Of a stretch of 64,000 nucleotides of DNA, positions 1 through 8,161 are shown piece after piece. Where the stretch lies: NCBI RefSeq assembly GCF_965204125.1, contig NZ_OZ241968.1, positions 1,364,001-1,428,000 on the forward strand, given 5' to 3'. The notes under the pieces were generated by a model that was given only the letters and a program-made list of their open reading frames with translations, ran no database searches and was not told the DNA's origin. Position 1 is the stretch's first letter. Every line of letters starts with the position of its first letter. The position numbers and the translations under genes were made by a program. The DNA comes from Poriferisodalis sp965204125 (lineage in GTDB: Bacteria > Actinomycetota > Acidimicrobiia > Acidimicrobiales > Poriferisodalaceae).

Positions 1-1
1 C

Positions 2-76
2 GACGAGCCGAATCGCTCGCTGATCGCGACGGGCAGCGTGCAGCGTGCTGCCGTCGCCGAGTCCGTCGCTGGATGA
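2..76 (+). CDS. C-terminal end of an upstream gene (cut by window edge)
   Basis: An open frame runs in from the window edge to a TGA at 74-76, and its last bases overlap the ATG of purM in an ATGA junction, so the two genes are probably translationally coupled. Only about 24 residues are visible, ending VQRAAVAESVAG, which is too little to name a family. purF often precedes purM, so purF is a guess from context only. Confidence 0.4.
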   Translation, partial: DEPNRSLIATGSVQRAAVAESVAG

Positions 77-1167
77 CGCCCGCATCTGTGGACCCACCCG
101 CTGGCGCACTCGAAGCCGGCGATTCCGGGCCGCTGACCTACGAAGCGGCGGGAGTGAGCATCGACGCGGGCGACGAGGCGGTGCGGCGTCTGGCGCCCCA
201 CGCTCGCAGCACCTACCGGCCTGAGGTGCTGAGCGACATCGGAGCGTTCGGGGCGGTCACGGCCCTGCCGGAGGGCTTCGCCGACCCAGTGCTGGTGAGC
301 GCGAATGACGGCGCGGGTACCAAGCCCCTCATTGCCGCTGCGCTCGGCCGGTGGGACACGATCGGGATCGACGTGGTGGCCATGTGCGTCGACGACATCG
401 TCACGCTCGGTGCACAGCCGCTGCTGTTCCACGATCAGATCACCGCAGGACGCCTCGACCCCGACGTCGTCGAGGCGATCGTGACGGGCTTGGCCGCCGG
501 CTGCCGCAGCGCCGGCTGCGCGCTGGTCGGAGGCGAGCTGGCCGAGCACCCCGATGCGCTCGCTCCCGGCGACTATGACATCGCCGGCTTTGCCGTGGGC
601 GTGGCCGAACGCGCACGGCTGCGAGGCTCCATCGCAGGCGACGCGACGCTCGTGGGGCTGGCGTCGGGTGGGCTTCGATGCAACGGCTACAGCCTCGCCC
701 GCCGCGTCCTGCTCGGTGAGACGCCCGAAGCGGCGGTGCTCGGCTCGCCCGCCTGGCCGGGTGCCGATCATTCGCTGGGCGACGAGATGCTGCGACCCTC
801 GGTCATCTACACCCCCGCGGTGCTAGCGCTCTTCGACGAATGCGGCGCGCTCGGGGCTGCGCACATCACCGGCGGGGGACTGGTGGCGAATGTGGCCCGC
901 ATGCTCGGCCCCGATGTCGATGCGGTGCTGCGGCGCGGATCCTGGCCGGTGCCCAGGATCTTCGGCCGCATTGCGGATGCCGGCCCGGTCACGCCCGAGG
1001 AGATGGAACGCGTCTTCAACCTCGGCATCGGCATGGTGATTGCCGTGCCCCCGCCGGAGGCCGATGCGGCGGTTGCGGTTGCGCAAGGCGCTGGCCACCA
1101 GGCTTGGGTGATCGGCGAGATCCGCCCGGGCGCGGGCACTGCCCACCTGGTCCAAGCGGGCAGCTAG
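73..1167 (+). CDS. purM: Phosphoribosylformylglycinamidine cyclo-ligase (AIR synthase)
   Basis: PurM closes the imidazole ring of formylglycinamidine ribonucleotide with ATP to give AIR, the fifth step of cytosolic purine synthesis. The 364-residue product is close to the usual PurM length. Family signatures are visible: the N-terminal DAGDEAVRRL segment, the ATP-binding SANDGAGTKPLIA segment near residues 77-89, CVDDIVTLGAQPL near residue 105, the GGELAEHPD motif, and a C-terminal FNLGIGMV segment. SelD (selenophosphate synthetase) belongs to the same superfamily. I excluded it because the order of motifs is that of PurM and no N-terminal Cys/Sec glycine loop is present. The start ATG overlaps the preceding stop codon. 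Confidence 0.95.
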   Translation: MTPASVDPPAGALEAGDSGPLTYEAAGVSIDAGDEAVRRLAPHARSTYRPEVLSDIGAFGAVTALPEGFADPVLVSANDGAGTKPLIAAALGRWDTIGIDVVAMCVDDIVTLGAQPLLFHDQITAGRLDPDVVEAIVTGLAAGCRSAGCALVGGELAEHPDALAPGDYDIAGFAVGVAERARLRGSIAGDATLVGLASGGLRCNGYSLARRVLLGETPEAAVLGSPAWPGADHSLGDEMLRPSVIYTPAVLALFDECGALGAAHITGGGLVANVARMLGPDVDAVLRRGSWPVPRIFGRIADAGPVTPEEMERVFNLGIGMVIAVPPPEADAAVAVAQGAGHQAWVIGEIRPGAGTAHLVQAGS

Positions 1168-1244
1168 AGCCAAATCGACGGGTCCAGCCCAATACCCTGC
1201 CTGCCCATTATCCGGACAGCGCCCCGGGCGCGCCAGGAGCACCG

Positions 1245-2660
1245 ATGACTGCCACTGCGGGGTCGCGACCCACCGCCGCCTATTCCGCCACGCTCGAAGT
1301 CGAGCTGGCCCACCAGCCGGGCACGCTCGGCCGGCTGTGCACGGCGATCGGCGACGTAGGCGGCAACATCCAGAGCCTCGACGGCTTCACCATCACCCAG
1401 GGCACCCTGCGCCAGCACATCGTGGTGGATGCGTCCAGCGAGCAGCACATCGTTCAGATCTGCGACGCAGTCAACGGGCTCGAAGGCATCACGGTCATCT
1501 CCTCGATGGACCGCACGTTCGAGCTGCACGAGGGCGGCAAGCTCGAGACAGTCACCCGCATCCCGCTGCGCAATGCCGATGACCTCTCCATGGCCTATAC
1601 GCCCGGCGTCGCTCGTGTCTGCCGGGCGATCGCCGATCAGCCCGAGCGTGTACACGACCTGACGATCAAGGGCAACACGGTCGCCATCGTCAGCGACGGC
1701 ACGGCGGTGCTCGGTCTCGGTGACATCGGCCCGGCGGCCGCGATGCCGGTCATGGAGGGCAAGGCGCTGCTGTTCAAGGAATTCGCCGGCGTGGACGCGT
1801 TCCCGATCTGCCTCGACGTCAACGAGCCCGACGAGATCGTGGAGACGGTCATCCGGCTGGCGCCCACCTTCGGCGGCATCAACCTGGAGGACATCGCGGC
1901 ACCCGGGGCCTTCGAGGTCGAGGAAGCGCTGCGGGCCGCGCTCGACATCCCCGTGTTCCACGACGACCAGCACGGCACCGCAGTGGTCGCGCTGGCTGCG
2001 CTCGAGAACTCGGCGCGGATCGTGGGCAAGGAGCTGGCGAACCTGCGCTGCGTCATCCTGGGGGCGGGTGCCGCCGGGGTTGCGACCGCCAAGATCCTGC
2101 TGGGCGCCGGCATCGGCGACGTGATCGCCTGCGACCGCAAGGGCACCATTCATCCCGGTCGCTCCGAGCTGAACCACGCCAAGGAATGGCTGGCGGCCAA
2201 CACCAACGCCGAGCGCGTGGCCGGCTCGGTGTCCGACGCGATGGCCGGCGCCGACGTGTTCTTCGGACTGAGCGGTCCTGGGCTCATCACCCGCGACGAC
2301 GTGGAGACGATGGCGGAGCGCCCGATCGTGTTCGCCATGGCGAACCCCGACCCTGAGATCCTGCCCGACGCCATCGGCGACATCGCCGCCGTGGTGGCCA
2401 CGGGCCGCAGCGACTACCCCAACCAGATCAACAACGTGCTGGCGTTCCCCGGCATCTTCCGTGGCGCCTTCGACGCGGGCGCCACCGACATCACCGAGAA
2501 CATGAAGATCGCCGCCGCCGAGGCCATCGCCGCAGGAGTCTCCAGCGACGACCTCAGCCCCGACCTGGTCATCCCCACAGCCTTCGACCGCTCAGTAGTC
2601 CCAGCAGTGGCCTCCGCCGTAGCAACCGCAGCCCAAAAAGACCAAGTAACCCGCCGCTAA
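1245..2660 (+). CDS. NAD(P)-dependent malic enzyme with N-terminal ACT domain
   Basis: This enzyme decarboxylates malate oxidatively to pyruvate, linking the TCA cycle to gluconeogenic precursors and reducing power. The 471-residue product begins with an ACT domain (about residues 10-85, ELAHQPGTLGRLCTAIGDVG), a small-molecule sensor. The malic enzyme catalytic core follows, with AYTPGVARVC, the metal/substrate segment VFHDDQHGTAVV near residue 240, and the dinucleotide-binding GAGAAGVATAKILL. The frame is open further upstream, but the ATG at 1245 is preceded by an AGGAGC ribosome site and places the ACT domain at the N terminus. A hairpin with a T-rich tail follows the stop codon. Confidence 0.9.
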   Translation: MTATAGSRPTAAYSATLEVELAHQPGTLGRLCTAIGDVGGNIQSLDGFTITQGTLRQHIVVDASSEQHIVQICDAVNGLEGITVISSMDRTFELHEGGKLETVTRIPLRNADDLSMAYTPGVARVCRAIADQPERVHDLTIKGNTVAIVSDGTAVLGLGDIGPAAAMPVMEGKALLFKEFAGVDAFPICLDVNEPDEIVETVIRLAPTFGGINLEDIAAPGAFEVEEALRAALDIPVFHDDQHGTAVVALAALENSARIVGKELANLRCVILGAGAAGVATAKILLGAGIGDVIACDRKGTIHPGRSELNHAKEWLAANTNAERVAGSVSDAMAGADVFFGLSGPGLITRDDVETMAERPIVFAMANPDPEILPDAIGDIAAVVATGRSDYPNQINNVLAFPGIFRGAFDAGATDITENMKIAAAEAIAAGVSSDDLSPDLVIPTAFDRSVVPAVASAVATAAQKDQVTRR

Positions 2661-2720
2661 ACAGGCCACACCCAAGCGCCCCACGAGAGTCGTCGCGACG
2701 GCACCCCTTAAGTTCGCGGC

Positions 2721-2752
2721 CGAGGGGCGAAGCCCTTCGAGCTTTCTATTGT
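2721..2752 (+). terminator. Rho-independent-type terminator after the malic enzyme gene
   Basis: An 8-bp stem, CGAGGGGC/GCCCTTCG with one G-U pair and a GAA triloop (2721-2739), is followed by the T-rich stretch CTTTCTATTGTTG. It lies 60 bases after the malic enzyme stop codon in the same direction. Confidence 0.6.
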
Positions 2753-2755
2753 TGT

Positions 2756-2780
2756 GAGCGGGGGCGAAGCCCCTTCGCTC
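2756..2780. terminator. Second GAA-loop hairpin, probably terminator of the tRNA transcript
   Basis: GAGCG-GGGGC-GAA-GCCCC-(TT)-CGCTC folds into a 10-bp stem with a two-base bulge. It shares the GGGGCGAAGCCC core with the hairpin 30 bases to its left and lies just downstream (minus strand) of tRNA-Phe. There is no clear T-run on the minus strand, so its role as a terminator is inferred from position. Confidence 0.4.
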
Positions 2781-2791
2781 GCACTAGGCAG

Positions 2792-2864
2792 TGGTCGGGA
2801 CCGGCGTCGATCCGGTGACCTCACGCTTTTCAGGCGCGCGCTCTGCCAACTGAGCTACCCGACC
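2792..2864 (-). tRNA. tRNA-Phe (GAA)
   Basis: Reading the minus strand gives a full cloverleaf: acceptor stem GGTCGGG/CCCGACC, D-arm GCTCAGTTGGCAGAGC, anticodon stem CGCGC/GCGTG with loop CTGAAAA (anticodon GAA), T-arm ACCGGATCGACGCCGGT, discriminator A. CCA is not encoded. Confidence 0.97.
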
Positions 2865-2865
2865 G

Positions 2866-2940
2866 CGGTCCCGACGGGATTTGAACCCGCGACCTCTGGC
2901 TTGACAGGCCAGCGTGAACTCCAGACTTCACCACGGGACC
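2866..2940 (-). tRNA. tRNA-Asp (GTC)
   Basis: The minus strand gives acceptor stem GGTCCCG/CGGGACC, anticodon loop CTGTCAA (anticodon GTC), T-loop GGTTCAAATCC and discriminator G, as is usual for Asp. It lies one base upstream of tRNA-Phe in the same orientation, so the two are probably one transcript. Confidence 0.97.
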
Positions 2941-3020
2941 AGCTGTATTGCTGTGTGCTTGCGCCGACGTCGAGATCGGGATCTCTGCCGATGCAAGCGC
3001 AGCAACGATAGCCACCTCGA

Positions 3021-4289
3021 TCAGCAATCAGCGCTGCTGACCGCTGCGGTCAGACGGCCGGCAAGATTGCCGCGAGACAGCACTGACACTCCCTCGCCGC
3101 CGCACCACGCTGACAGCGCATGCAGCTCGGCTGCCAGTGCCTCCAGAGCGTCTGCGGAGGCCGCGGCGCCGCTGGGCCATGACGCCGGTTCAGCCCACGC
3201 AGCCGGTACTTCCAGCACGTTGCGTTCCCGGTCGAAGCGCACATCGAGGCGCGCCGCCAGCGCATCGTCGTGCAGGAACGGCAGCACGAAGTAGCCGTAC
3301 TGCCGCTTGGCCTTGGGCGTGTAGATCTCGATGCGGTAGTGAAAGCCGAAGAGCCGCTCTGCGCGGGGGCGGTGCCACACCAGCGGGTCGAACGGGCTGA
3401 GCAGCACCGACCTCGACCGTCGCCGGGCAGCGCGCTGGCCGGCGGGGACATACCCCGGCCGATCCCAGCCCTCCACTGTTACCTGGCGGAGCTGGCCGCT
3501 CTCGACGAGCTCCGCTATGCGAGCGGGCGCTATGCGCTTCGGCAGGCGGTGGTAGTCGATGAGATCATCGGCGGTGGCTACGCCGAGGCACCGGGTGGCG
3601 TCTGCCAGCAGCGCCCGGTGCGCGTCGGGTTCGTCCACAACCGTCTCGACCACCTCGCTCGGCAGCACCCGTTCGATCACGTCGTAGCGCCGCACGAATC
3701 CGGTGCGTTCGGCCACGCCGACCCGGCCTGCCCAGAACAGCCACGCCAGCGCCAGCTTCCCGTTGCTGCGTGTTCCCCAGGGCCCGCGCACGCCCGGTCC
3801 CCACTCCATCGCAGCATCCACCTCAGCCGTGGATGCGGGGCCGTTGGAGTCGAGCCAAGCGAGCGCCGCACGAATCTTGGGCTGGTTGGCCTCTCCGAAG
3901 CGGGCGTAGCCGCTCCACATGTCGCCGGCAGCCCCCCGGCGCATCCGCCAGCCGAACAGCGGCCAGTCGGCCACACGCACGAACGACGCCTCATGGCCCC
4001 AGTACTCGGTCAGCTCCCGCTCGTCTGCGCGGCGTGCGTACGCCGCCCGCTCGAGCAGCCCCAGCACGGCGTCATGCGTGCCGCCCATCCGGGCGCGCAG
4101 CACCAGCAGGTGCGAGCGCGCCAGCACATTGACGGCGTCGATCTGCAGCAGGCCCATGCAATCCATGGCCCGTCGCAGATGCCGGAGGTCCAGCCGCCCA
4201 CCCGGCAGCGGTGAGGCGAGCCCTTGGGCGCCGATGGCGAGCCGTCGCGCCGCCCGCAGGCTCAGGCGAGCAGGCCGCGCCGCGGTCAT
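3021..4289 (-). CDS. YcaQ/AlkX-like DNA glycosylase (winged-helix, HTH_42 family)
   Basis: Members of this family unhook interstrand crosslinks or remove bulky alkylated bases from DNA. The 422-residue length fits. Near residues 45-60 the sequence MGLLQIDAVNVLARSH carries a QxD motif at the position of the catalytic QxQ/QxD of YcaQ/AlkX enzymes. Further family-typical segments are YWGHEASFV near residue 95 and the C-terminal LLSPFDPLVWHRPRAERLF. The gene lies 36 bases downstream of rpmG and may be read from the ribosomal-protein promoter. Substrate preference cannot be told from sequence. Confidence 0.85.
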   Translation of the reverse strand: MTAARPARLSLRAARRLAIGAQGLASPLPGGRLDLRHLRRAMDCMGLLQIDAVNVLARSHLLVLRARMGGTHDAVLGLLERAAYARRADERELTEYWGHEASFVRVADWPLFGWRMRRGAAGDMWSGYARFGEANQPKIRAALAWLDSNGPASTAEVDAAMEWGPGVRGPWGTRSNGKLALAWLFWAGRVGVAERTGFVRRYDVIERVLPSEVVETVVDEPDAHRALLADATRCLGVATADDLIDYHRLPKRIAPARIAELVESGQLRQVTVEGWDRPGYVPAGQRAARRRSRSVLLSPFDPLVWHRPRAERLFGFHYRIEIYTPKAKRQYGYFVLPFLHDDALAARLDVRFDRERNVLEVPAAWAEPASWPSGAAASADALEALAAELHALSAWCGGEGVSVLSRGNLAGRLTAAVSSADC

Positions 4290-4325
4290 GCGGTGCTCAT
4301 GGGGCGCCCTCGACGGCGCCGCCGC

Positions 4326-4490
4326 TCAGCGTTCTTCTTTGAAGATGACGTGCCGGCGCAGCACCGGGTCGTACTTGCGCAGCTCGATCCGGTCGCGGGT
4401 GTTGGTCTTGTTCTTGCGCGTCGTGTACGTGTAGCCGCTGCCCTCGGTGGACTTCAGCTTGATGACGGGACGCTTGTCGCTCTTGGGCAT
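4326..4490 (-). CDS. rpmG: 50S ribosomal protein L33
   Basis: A 54-residue basic protein of the large ribosomal subunit. Starting at MPKSDKRPVIKL gives the normal L33 length and the family core GYTYTTRKNKTNTRDRIELR. The paired CxxC zinc motifs of the zinc-binding L33 form are absent, so this is the zinc-independent version. The ATG overlaps the rpmB stop by one base (TGATG), so the two are co-translated. Confidence 0.95.
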   Translation of the reverse strand: MPKSDKRPVIKLKSTEGSGYTYTTRKNKTNTRDRIELRKYDPVLRRHVIFKEER

Positions 4491-4726
4491 CAGACTTTCT
4501 CCCCACGACGGCGCAGATCGGCCACCACCGACTCGATGCCGCGCTTGTTGATGGTCTTGATGCCCTTGGCGCTGACGGTCAGCGTGACCCAGCGACTCTC
4601 GTTGGGCACCCAGAACCGCTTCCGCTGGATGTTCGGCTTGAACCAGCGCTTCGTCCGCCGATGCGAGTGCGACACGTTGAAGCCCGAGTGCGGCCGGCGG
4701 CCGGTGACTTGGCAGATGTTGCTCAT
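4490..4726 (-). CDS. rpmB: 50S ribosomal protein L28
   Basis: A 78-residue large-subunit protein. It begins MSNICQVTGRRPHSGFNVSHS and continues with RRTKRWFKPNIQ, both standard L28 segments. A single N-terminal Cys is present rather than the CxxC...C set of zinc-binding L28, which agrees with the zinc-free L33 encoded next to it. It is the first gene of an rpmB-rpmG-(ycaQ-like) group. Confidence 0.95.
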   Translation of the reverse strand: MSNICQVTGRRPHSGFNVSHSHRRTKRWFKPNIQRKRFWVPNESRWVTLTVSAKGIKTINKRGIESVVADLRRRGEKV

Positions 4727-4796
4727 GGGTGCCAGCTCCGCAGGATGGGCTCAACAGCAGCGCACAAGGCTAGCGAGCAGTCTCGTACCGACCCAC

Positions 4797-5882
4797 TCAG
4801 CCGGCCGCCAGCCGGGGAATGATCTCGTTGCCGACGCGTTCGAGCACCTCGTAGCGGGGATCGAAGTTGGGCAGGATCATGATCTGGTCGAGCCCGCGCT
4901 CGCCTAGGTCCGCTAGCCGTTCGGTGACCGCCTCGGCCGTGCCCACGATGCAGGTGGCATCGATGAGCTCGTCGGTGAGGAACCGAGCCTCTTCGGGCAG
5001 CACCCAGCAGTTGTGGCCGGCGTGGATGCGCTGGTGGATGCGATCGGGGTCGGTGTCGTCGAGCATCGCGCAGTACTCGTCCCAGACCGCTTCCAGGCGT
5101 GCCCCGGGCGACCGGCCGAACTGCCGGTACTGGTCGTAGGAGTAGTGCAGCGACGCCATCGCGAAGGCACCCGCCTCGTGATGGACCCGCTCGCGCTGGC
5201 TGGCGAGTGTCTCGCCGTCGTCGAGGATCACGATGGTGGTGAGCGAGCACATCAGGTAGTCGGCGCGGTCGATTGTGCGGTCTGCCTGGGCGGCGCCTTC
5301 TTCGATGTACTCCCAGACGCGCGCCGTGGCCGAGCCGTCTGGCGGCACCGAGAGCACTGCGCCATCGCCGTAGCGACCCGCCAGCCCCAGCGAGCGCGGC
5401 CCGAAACCCGACACGTACAGCGGGATCTCGTCGTCGAAGTTGACAAACCCGTTGTCCGGCATGATGTGGCGGATCGGCTGCGCGCTGCCGCCGAAGTGGT
5501 GGACGGCTTCCTCGCCACGCAGCATCGGTCGCAGCGCTGCTAGGTACTGGTCGAACTCGGCGATGCGCTGGGGCTTGTGTCCCATGATCCGCATCGCCGT
5601 ATTGCCGGTGCCGATGCCGAGGAATGTCCGCCCGGGCGCGAGCGCGTTGATCGTGGCGATCGACGCGGCGGTCACCGGAGCAGGCCGCGTGCCCGAGACC
5701 GACACGCCGGTGCCGAGCTGGATGGTGCTGGTGCGCTCAGCGGCAAGCGCCAGGGTGGCGTAGCAGTCCGACCACAGCATGTGGCTGTCCGCGAACCAGG
5801 CATGCGTGTAGCCGAGCTCCTCGGCCCGCTCGACGTAGTCGAGATCGCCGATGTGCGATGCGATACAGATTCCCAAGTCCAT
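4797..5882 (-). CDS. LLM class (luciferase-like, F420-type) oxidoreductase
   Basis: A 361-residue TIM-barrel flavin/F420 monooxygenase-like protein. The N terminus MDLGICIASHIGDLDYVERAEELGYTHAWF... and the segments GTGVSVSGTRPAPVTAASIATI (near residue 55) and PGRTFLGIGTGNTA (near residue 84) are typical of F420-dependent LLM oxidoreductases such as the methylene-tetrahydromethanopterin reductase type. The C terminus (LADLGERGLDQIMILPNFDP) is also family-like. The substrate is unknown. The gene diverges from the Nudix gene across a 76-base intergenic region that must hold both promoters. Confidence 0.85.
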   Translation of the reverse strand: MDLGICIASHIGDLDYVERAEELGYTHAWFADSHMLWSDCYATLALAAERTSTIQLGTGVSVSGTRPAPVTAASIATINALAPGRTFLGIGTGNTAMRIMGHKPQRIAEFDQYLAALRPMLRGEEAVHHFGGSAQPIRHIMPDNGFVNFDDEIPLYVSGFGPRSLGLAGRYGDGAVLSVPPDGSATARVWEYIEEGAAQADRTIDRADYLMCSLTTIVILDDGETLASQRERVHHEAGAFAMASLHYSYDQYRQFGRSPGARLEAVWDEYCAMLDDTDPDRIHQRIHAGHNCWVLPEEARFLTDELIDATCIVGTAEAVTERLADLGERGLDQIMILPNFDPRYEVLERVGNEIIPRLAAG

Positions 5883-5958
5883 GTCTGTCCCCCGTTGTCG
5901 ATCCCGCCAACCGCCGACATGTACATCCCGGCCAGCGCGGACACGCTAGACACGAAGC

Positions 5959-6498
5959 GTGGCATCCGATGGGGCCAAGTCGTCGAAGAAAGGCCGCAAG
6001 AAGTCGGTCCAGGCTCCTGCCGCGCAGCTCACGGTCAAGGCACGCCGGCGCCACATCGAGCGGGGCCGCTATTCCAGTGCGCCCGTGGACCGGGCGGCCG
6101 GCGGCGTGGTGTGCCACGACGGTGCCGTGCTGGTGGTGCACCGGCCGCGGTACGACGACTGGTCATTGCCGAAGGGCCACCTCAACCGGGGCGAATCCTG
6201 GGAGGAGGCGGCATTGCGCGAGGTCCGCGAGGAGACGGGCGTGCGGTGCGCGATCACGTCTGCGCCCTACCCGGTCAGCTACATGATCGCCAGCGGGGTG
6301 CCCAAGCTGGTGCTCTTCTACGCGATGGCCCCGGCGAAGATGCCCAAGCGGCTCGCGGGCGACCCGAGCGAGGTCGACGAGGTGGCCTGGTGGGACATCG
6401 CCGACGCCGTACGGGCACTGAGTTACGAAACCGAACGCGAAGCCTGCGCCGCGCTCACCATCTCCCATCTCCGCCGCAGCACCTCCGCCGCCGGCTAG
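5959..6498 (+). CDS. Nudix hydrolase (MutT family)
   Basis: A 179-residue protein with a complete Nudix box near residues 73-95 (GHLNRGESWEEAALREV followed by REETGV), which gives the metal-binding REXXEE core. A lysine/arginine-rich N-terminal tail of about 45 residues precedes the fold. Such enzymes cleave nucleoside diphosphates linked to another moiety; the substrate here is not predictable. The start is a GTG; the basic tail may be shorter if a later start is used. Confidence 0.85.
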   Translation: MASDGAKSSKKGRKKSVQAPAAQLTVKARRRHIERGRYSSAPVDRAAGGVVCHDGAVLVVHRPRYDDWSLPKGHLNRGESWEEAALREVREETGVRCAITSAPYPVSYMIASGVPKLVLFYAMAPAKMPKRLAGDPSEVDEVAWWDIADAVRALSYETEREACAALTISHLRRSTSAAG

Positions 6499-6590
6499 TC
6501 GCCACCGTCACGTTCCGCGCCACGGCGGAGACGCGAAGCCGTATCAGGTGCGTCAGGTACTGCGTGCCGTCGACATGATGGAGACCGGCA

Positions 6591-6842
6591 ATGAATGATC
6601 CTCGGTACCAGTTTCGAGTGTCGTGGTCAGACGAGGATCACGCCTGGATTGGAGTGTGCAACGGGTTCGTGCTGGTGAGTCACATTGCTGCGACCGAGGC
6701 GGACTGCCTCCGCGGAATCCGTGAGCTGGTGGACGACATCGTTGCGGACCTGCAACGTAACGGCGAGGCATTGCCTCGGCCGCTCCCTTGGGATGCATTC
6801 GACGCTCCGCTTCTCGACACAGCGGTCGGCACGACCAACTGA
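6591..6842 (+). CDS. HicB-like protein (solitary)
   Basis: An 83-residue protein with the HicB-type antitoxin partial RNase H fold: YQFRVSWSDEDHAWIGVCNG, then a helix TEADCLRGIRELVDDIVADL and a proline-rich tail. Related free-standing actinobacterial HicB-like proteins are common. No hicA-like toxin frame is visible on either side, so an antitoxin role is not supported by context. Confidence 0.65.
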   Translation: MNDPRYQFRVSWSDEDHAWIGVCNGFVLVSHIAATEADCLRGIRELVDDIVADLQRNGEALPRPLPWDAFDAPLLDTAVGTTN

Positions 6843-6912
6843 CCACACGGCTCAGCAACTGAGGCGCTCCGCCGCCGGCTCGAAACCGAGGCCCCGGCTG
6901 CAACTGCAGTCC

Positions 6913-7356
6913 TTAGGTGGTCAATGCGAGCTGGTGCGATATCTCGCCGACGTTCTGGCGGAACACCGCCGAGCCCGACATCGACCAGTGCTTCGGGTAC
7001 AGGTACGACACCGTCACCTGATTCCCGAGAGTGCGCACCTTCCAGACGAACGGCTCAACGTCGCCGATGTCCGCTGCCGCGGCCCGGGATAGAGCCGTCT
7101 TCAGCGTTAAGCGCACGCACTCGGCTTTGAACTTGTTCGGGGTCGTGCTGAACGGCACTCGGCGATGCTGCCAGCGCACGAACGGGACCAGCCACGCAGG
7201 CCACAACATGATGATGATCAGCAACACACTGAGGTTGCTGCTGAACAGATTCCAGAGCATCAGCGAGCAAAACGTTGCCGTGTAACGGAGGGACCACACG
7301 ATGTGCTCGCGGCGGTCCCTAGGGCCTGCGCTCAGCCAACGCCACCAGTTCAGCAC
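6913..7356 (-). CDS. Hypothetical membrane protein
   Basis: A 147-residue product that I do not recognise. It has an arginine-rich N terminus, two adjacent hydrophobic stretches (about residues 22-45 and 44-62, including LSVLLIIIMLWPAWLVPFV) and a soluble C-terminal half of about 80 residues with a mixed alpha/beta look. Codon use resembles its neighbours less strongly than average. It is convergent with the HicB-like gene and divergent from the two-component system. Confidence 0.5.
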   Translation of the reverse strand: MLNWWRWLSAGPRDRREHIVWSLRYTATFCSLMLWNLFSSNLSVLLIIIMLWPAWLVPFVRWQHRRVPFSTTPNKFKAECVRLTLKTALSRAAAADIGDVEPFVWKVRTLGNQVTVSYLYPKHWSMSGSAVFRQNVGEISHQLALTT

Positions 7357-7444
7357 GCTAAGAAACTAACTCGGCGGGGACTTTCGGCACCTGCCGGCTC
7401 GGCCTCTCATGGGTTTCTCATGAACGGCGTTCCAGAATGAGGCC

Positions 7445-8161
7445 ATGGGTGCTGATCTGCCGAACCGGAGCAGCCCCGCGGTGGCCGTCGTCGACGACGA
7501 TCAACGCATTCGAGCGGCCTTGCGACGCGCCTTGCAGATCGAGGGTTATGACGTGCTCGAAGGCAGCGATGGCCTCGAGGGCGAGGCGCTGGCCGGCCGG
7601 GCAGACGTGATGGTGCTGGATGCCACCATGCCGAACCTGGGCGGTTTCGAGCTGTGCCGCCGCCTGCGCGCCGCCGGGAGCCGCCTGCCGATCCTGCTGC
7701 TGACGGCGCGGGGCACCACTGCGGATCGGGTGGAAGGCCTCGATGCCGGCGCTGACGACTACTTGGCCAAGCCGTTCGCGCTCGACGAATTGCTGGCTCG
7801 ACTGCGGGCACTGCTGCGCAGGAGCGCTGAGGGCTCCTCGCCGGAGGAAGGCGAACGGCTGGCGTGCGCCGGCATCGTGCTCGACACCGCCAGCTACGAG
7901 GTGACCTGCGCGGGCGAGCCCATCTCGCTGACCCACACCGAGCACCGGCTGCTGGAGCTGTTCCTGCGCAACCCGGGTCGTGTTCTGCATCGCGACGAGA
8001 TCTACGACACGGTGTGGGGCTACGACGCGTCGCTGGCCTCGAATTCCTTGGAGGTCTACGTCGGCTACCTGCGGCGCAAACTCGCAGCGGCAGCGGGTTC
8101 CGACGGTCACAGGCCGATCCAGACCGTGCGCGGTGTGGGCTACGTGCTCCGACCCACATGA
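7445..8161 (+). CDS. OmpR/PhoB-family response regulator (MprA-like)
   Basis: A 238-residue DNA-binding response regulator. The receiver domain has the acidic pocket VVDDDQ (residues 15-20), phosphoacceptor Asp59 in MVLDATMPN and the conserved LAKPF lysine. A winged-helix output domain follows (LTHTEHRLLELFLRNPGRV, then YVGYLRRKL and TVRGVGYVL). Its stop codon overlaps the start of the kinase gene (ATGA), so the pair is co-translated. The regulon is unknown. Confidence 0.95.
   Translation: MGADLPNRSSPAVAVVDDDQRIRAALRRALQIEGYDVLEGSDGLEGEALAGRADVMVLDATMPNLGGFELCRRLRAAGSRLPILLLTARGTTADRVEGLDAGADDYLAKPFALDELLARLRALLRRSAEGSSPEEGERLACAGIVLDTASYEVTCAGEPISLTHTEHRLLELFLRNPGRVLHRDEIYDTVWGYDASLASNSLEVYVGYLRRKLAAAAGSDGHRPIQTVRGVGYVLRPT

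Noticed and set aside
73..1167. selD (selenophosphate synthetase) for the first gene, because PurM and SelD are related
   Set aside because: The motif set (DAGDEAVRRL, GAGTKPLIA, GGELAEHPD) is that of PurM, and the SelD N-terminal Cys/Sec loop is missing.
2792..2940. tRNA-Sec among the tRNAs, as partner of the selenoprotein
   Set aside because: The anticodons are GAA and GTC with normal arm lengths. No tRNA with a TCA anticodon and long variable arm was seen in the window, so Sec machinery must lie elsewhere if present.
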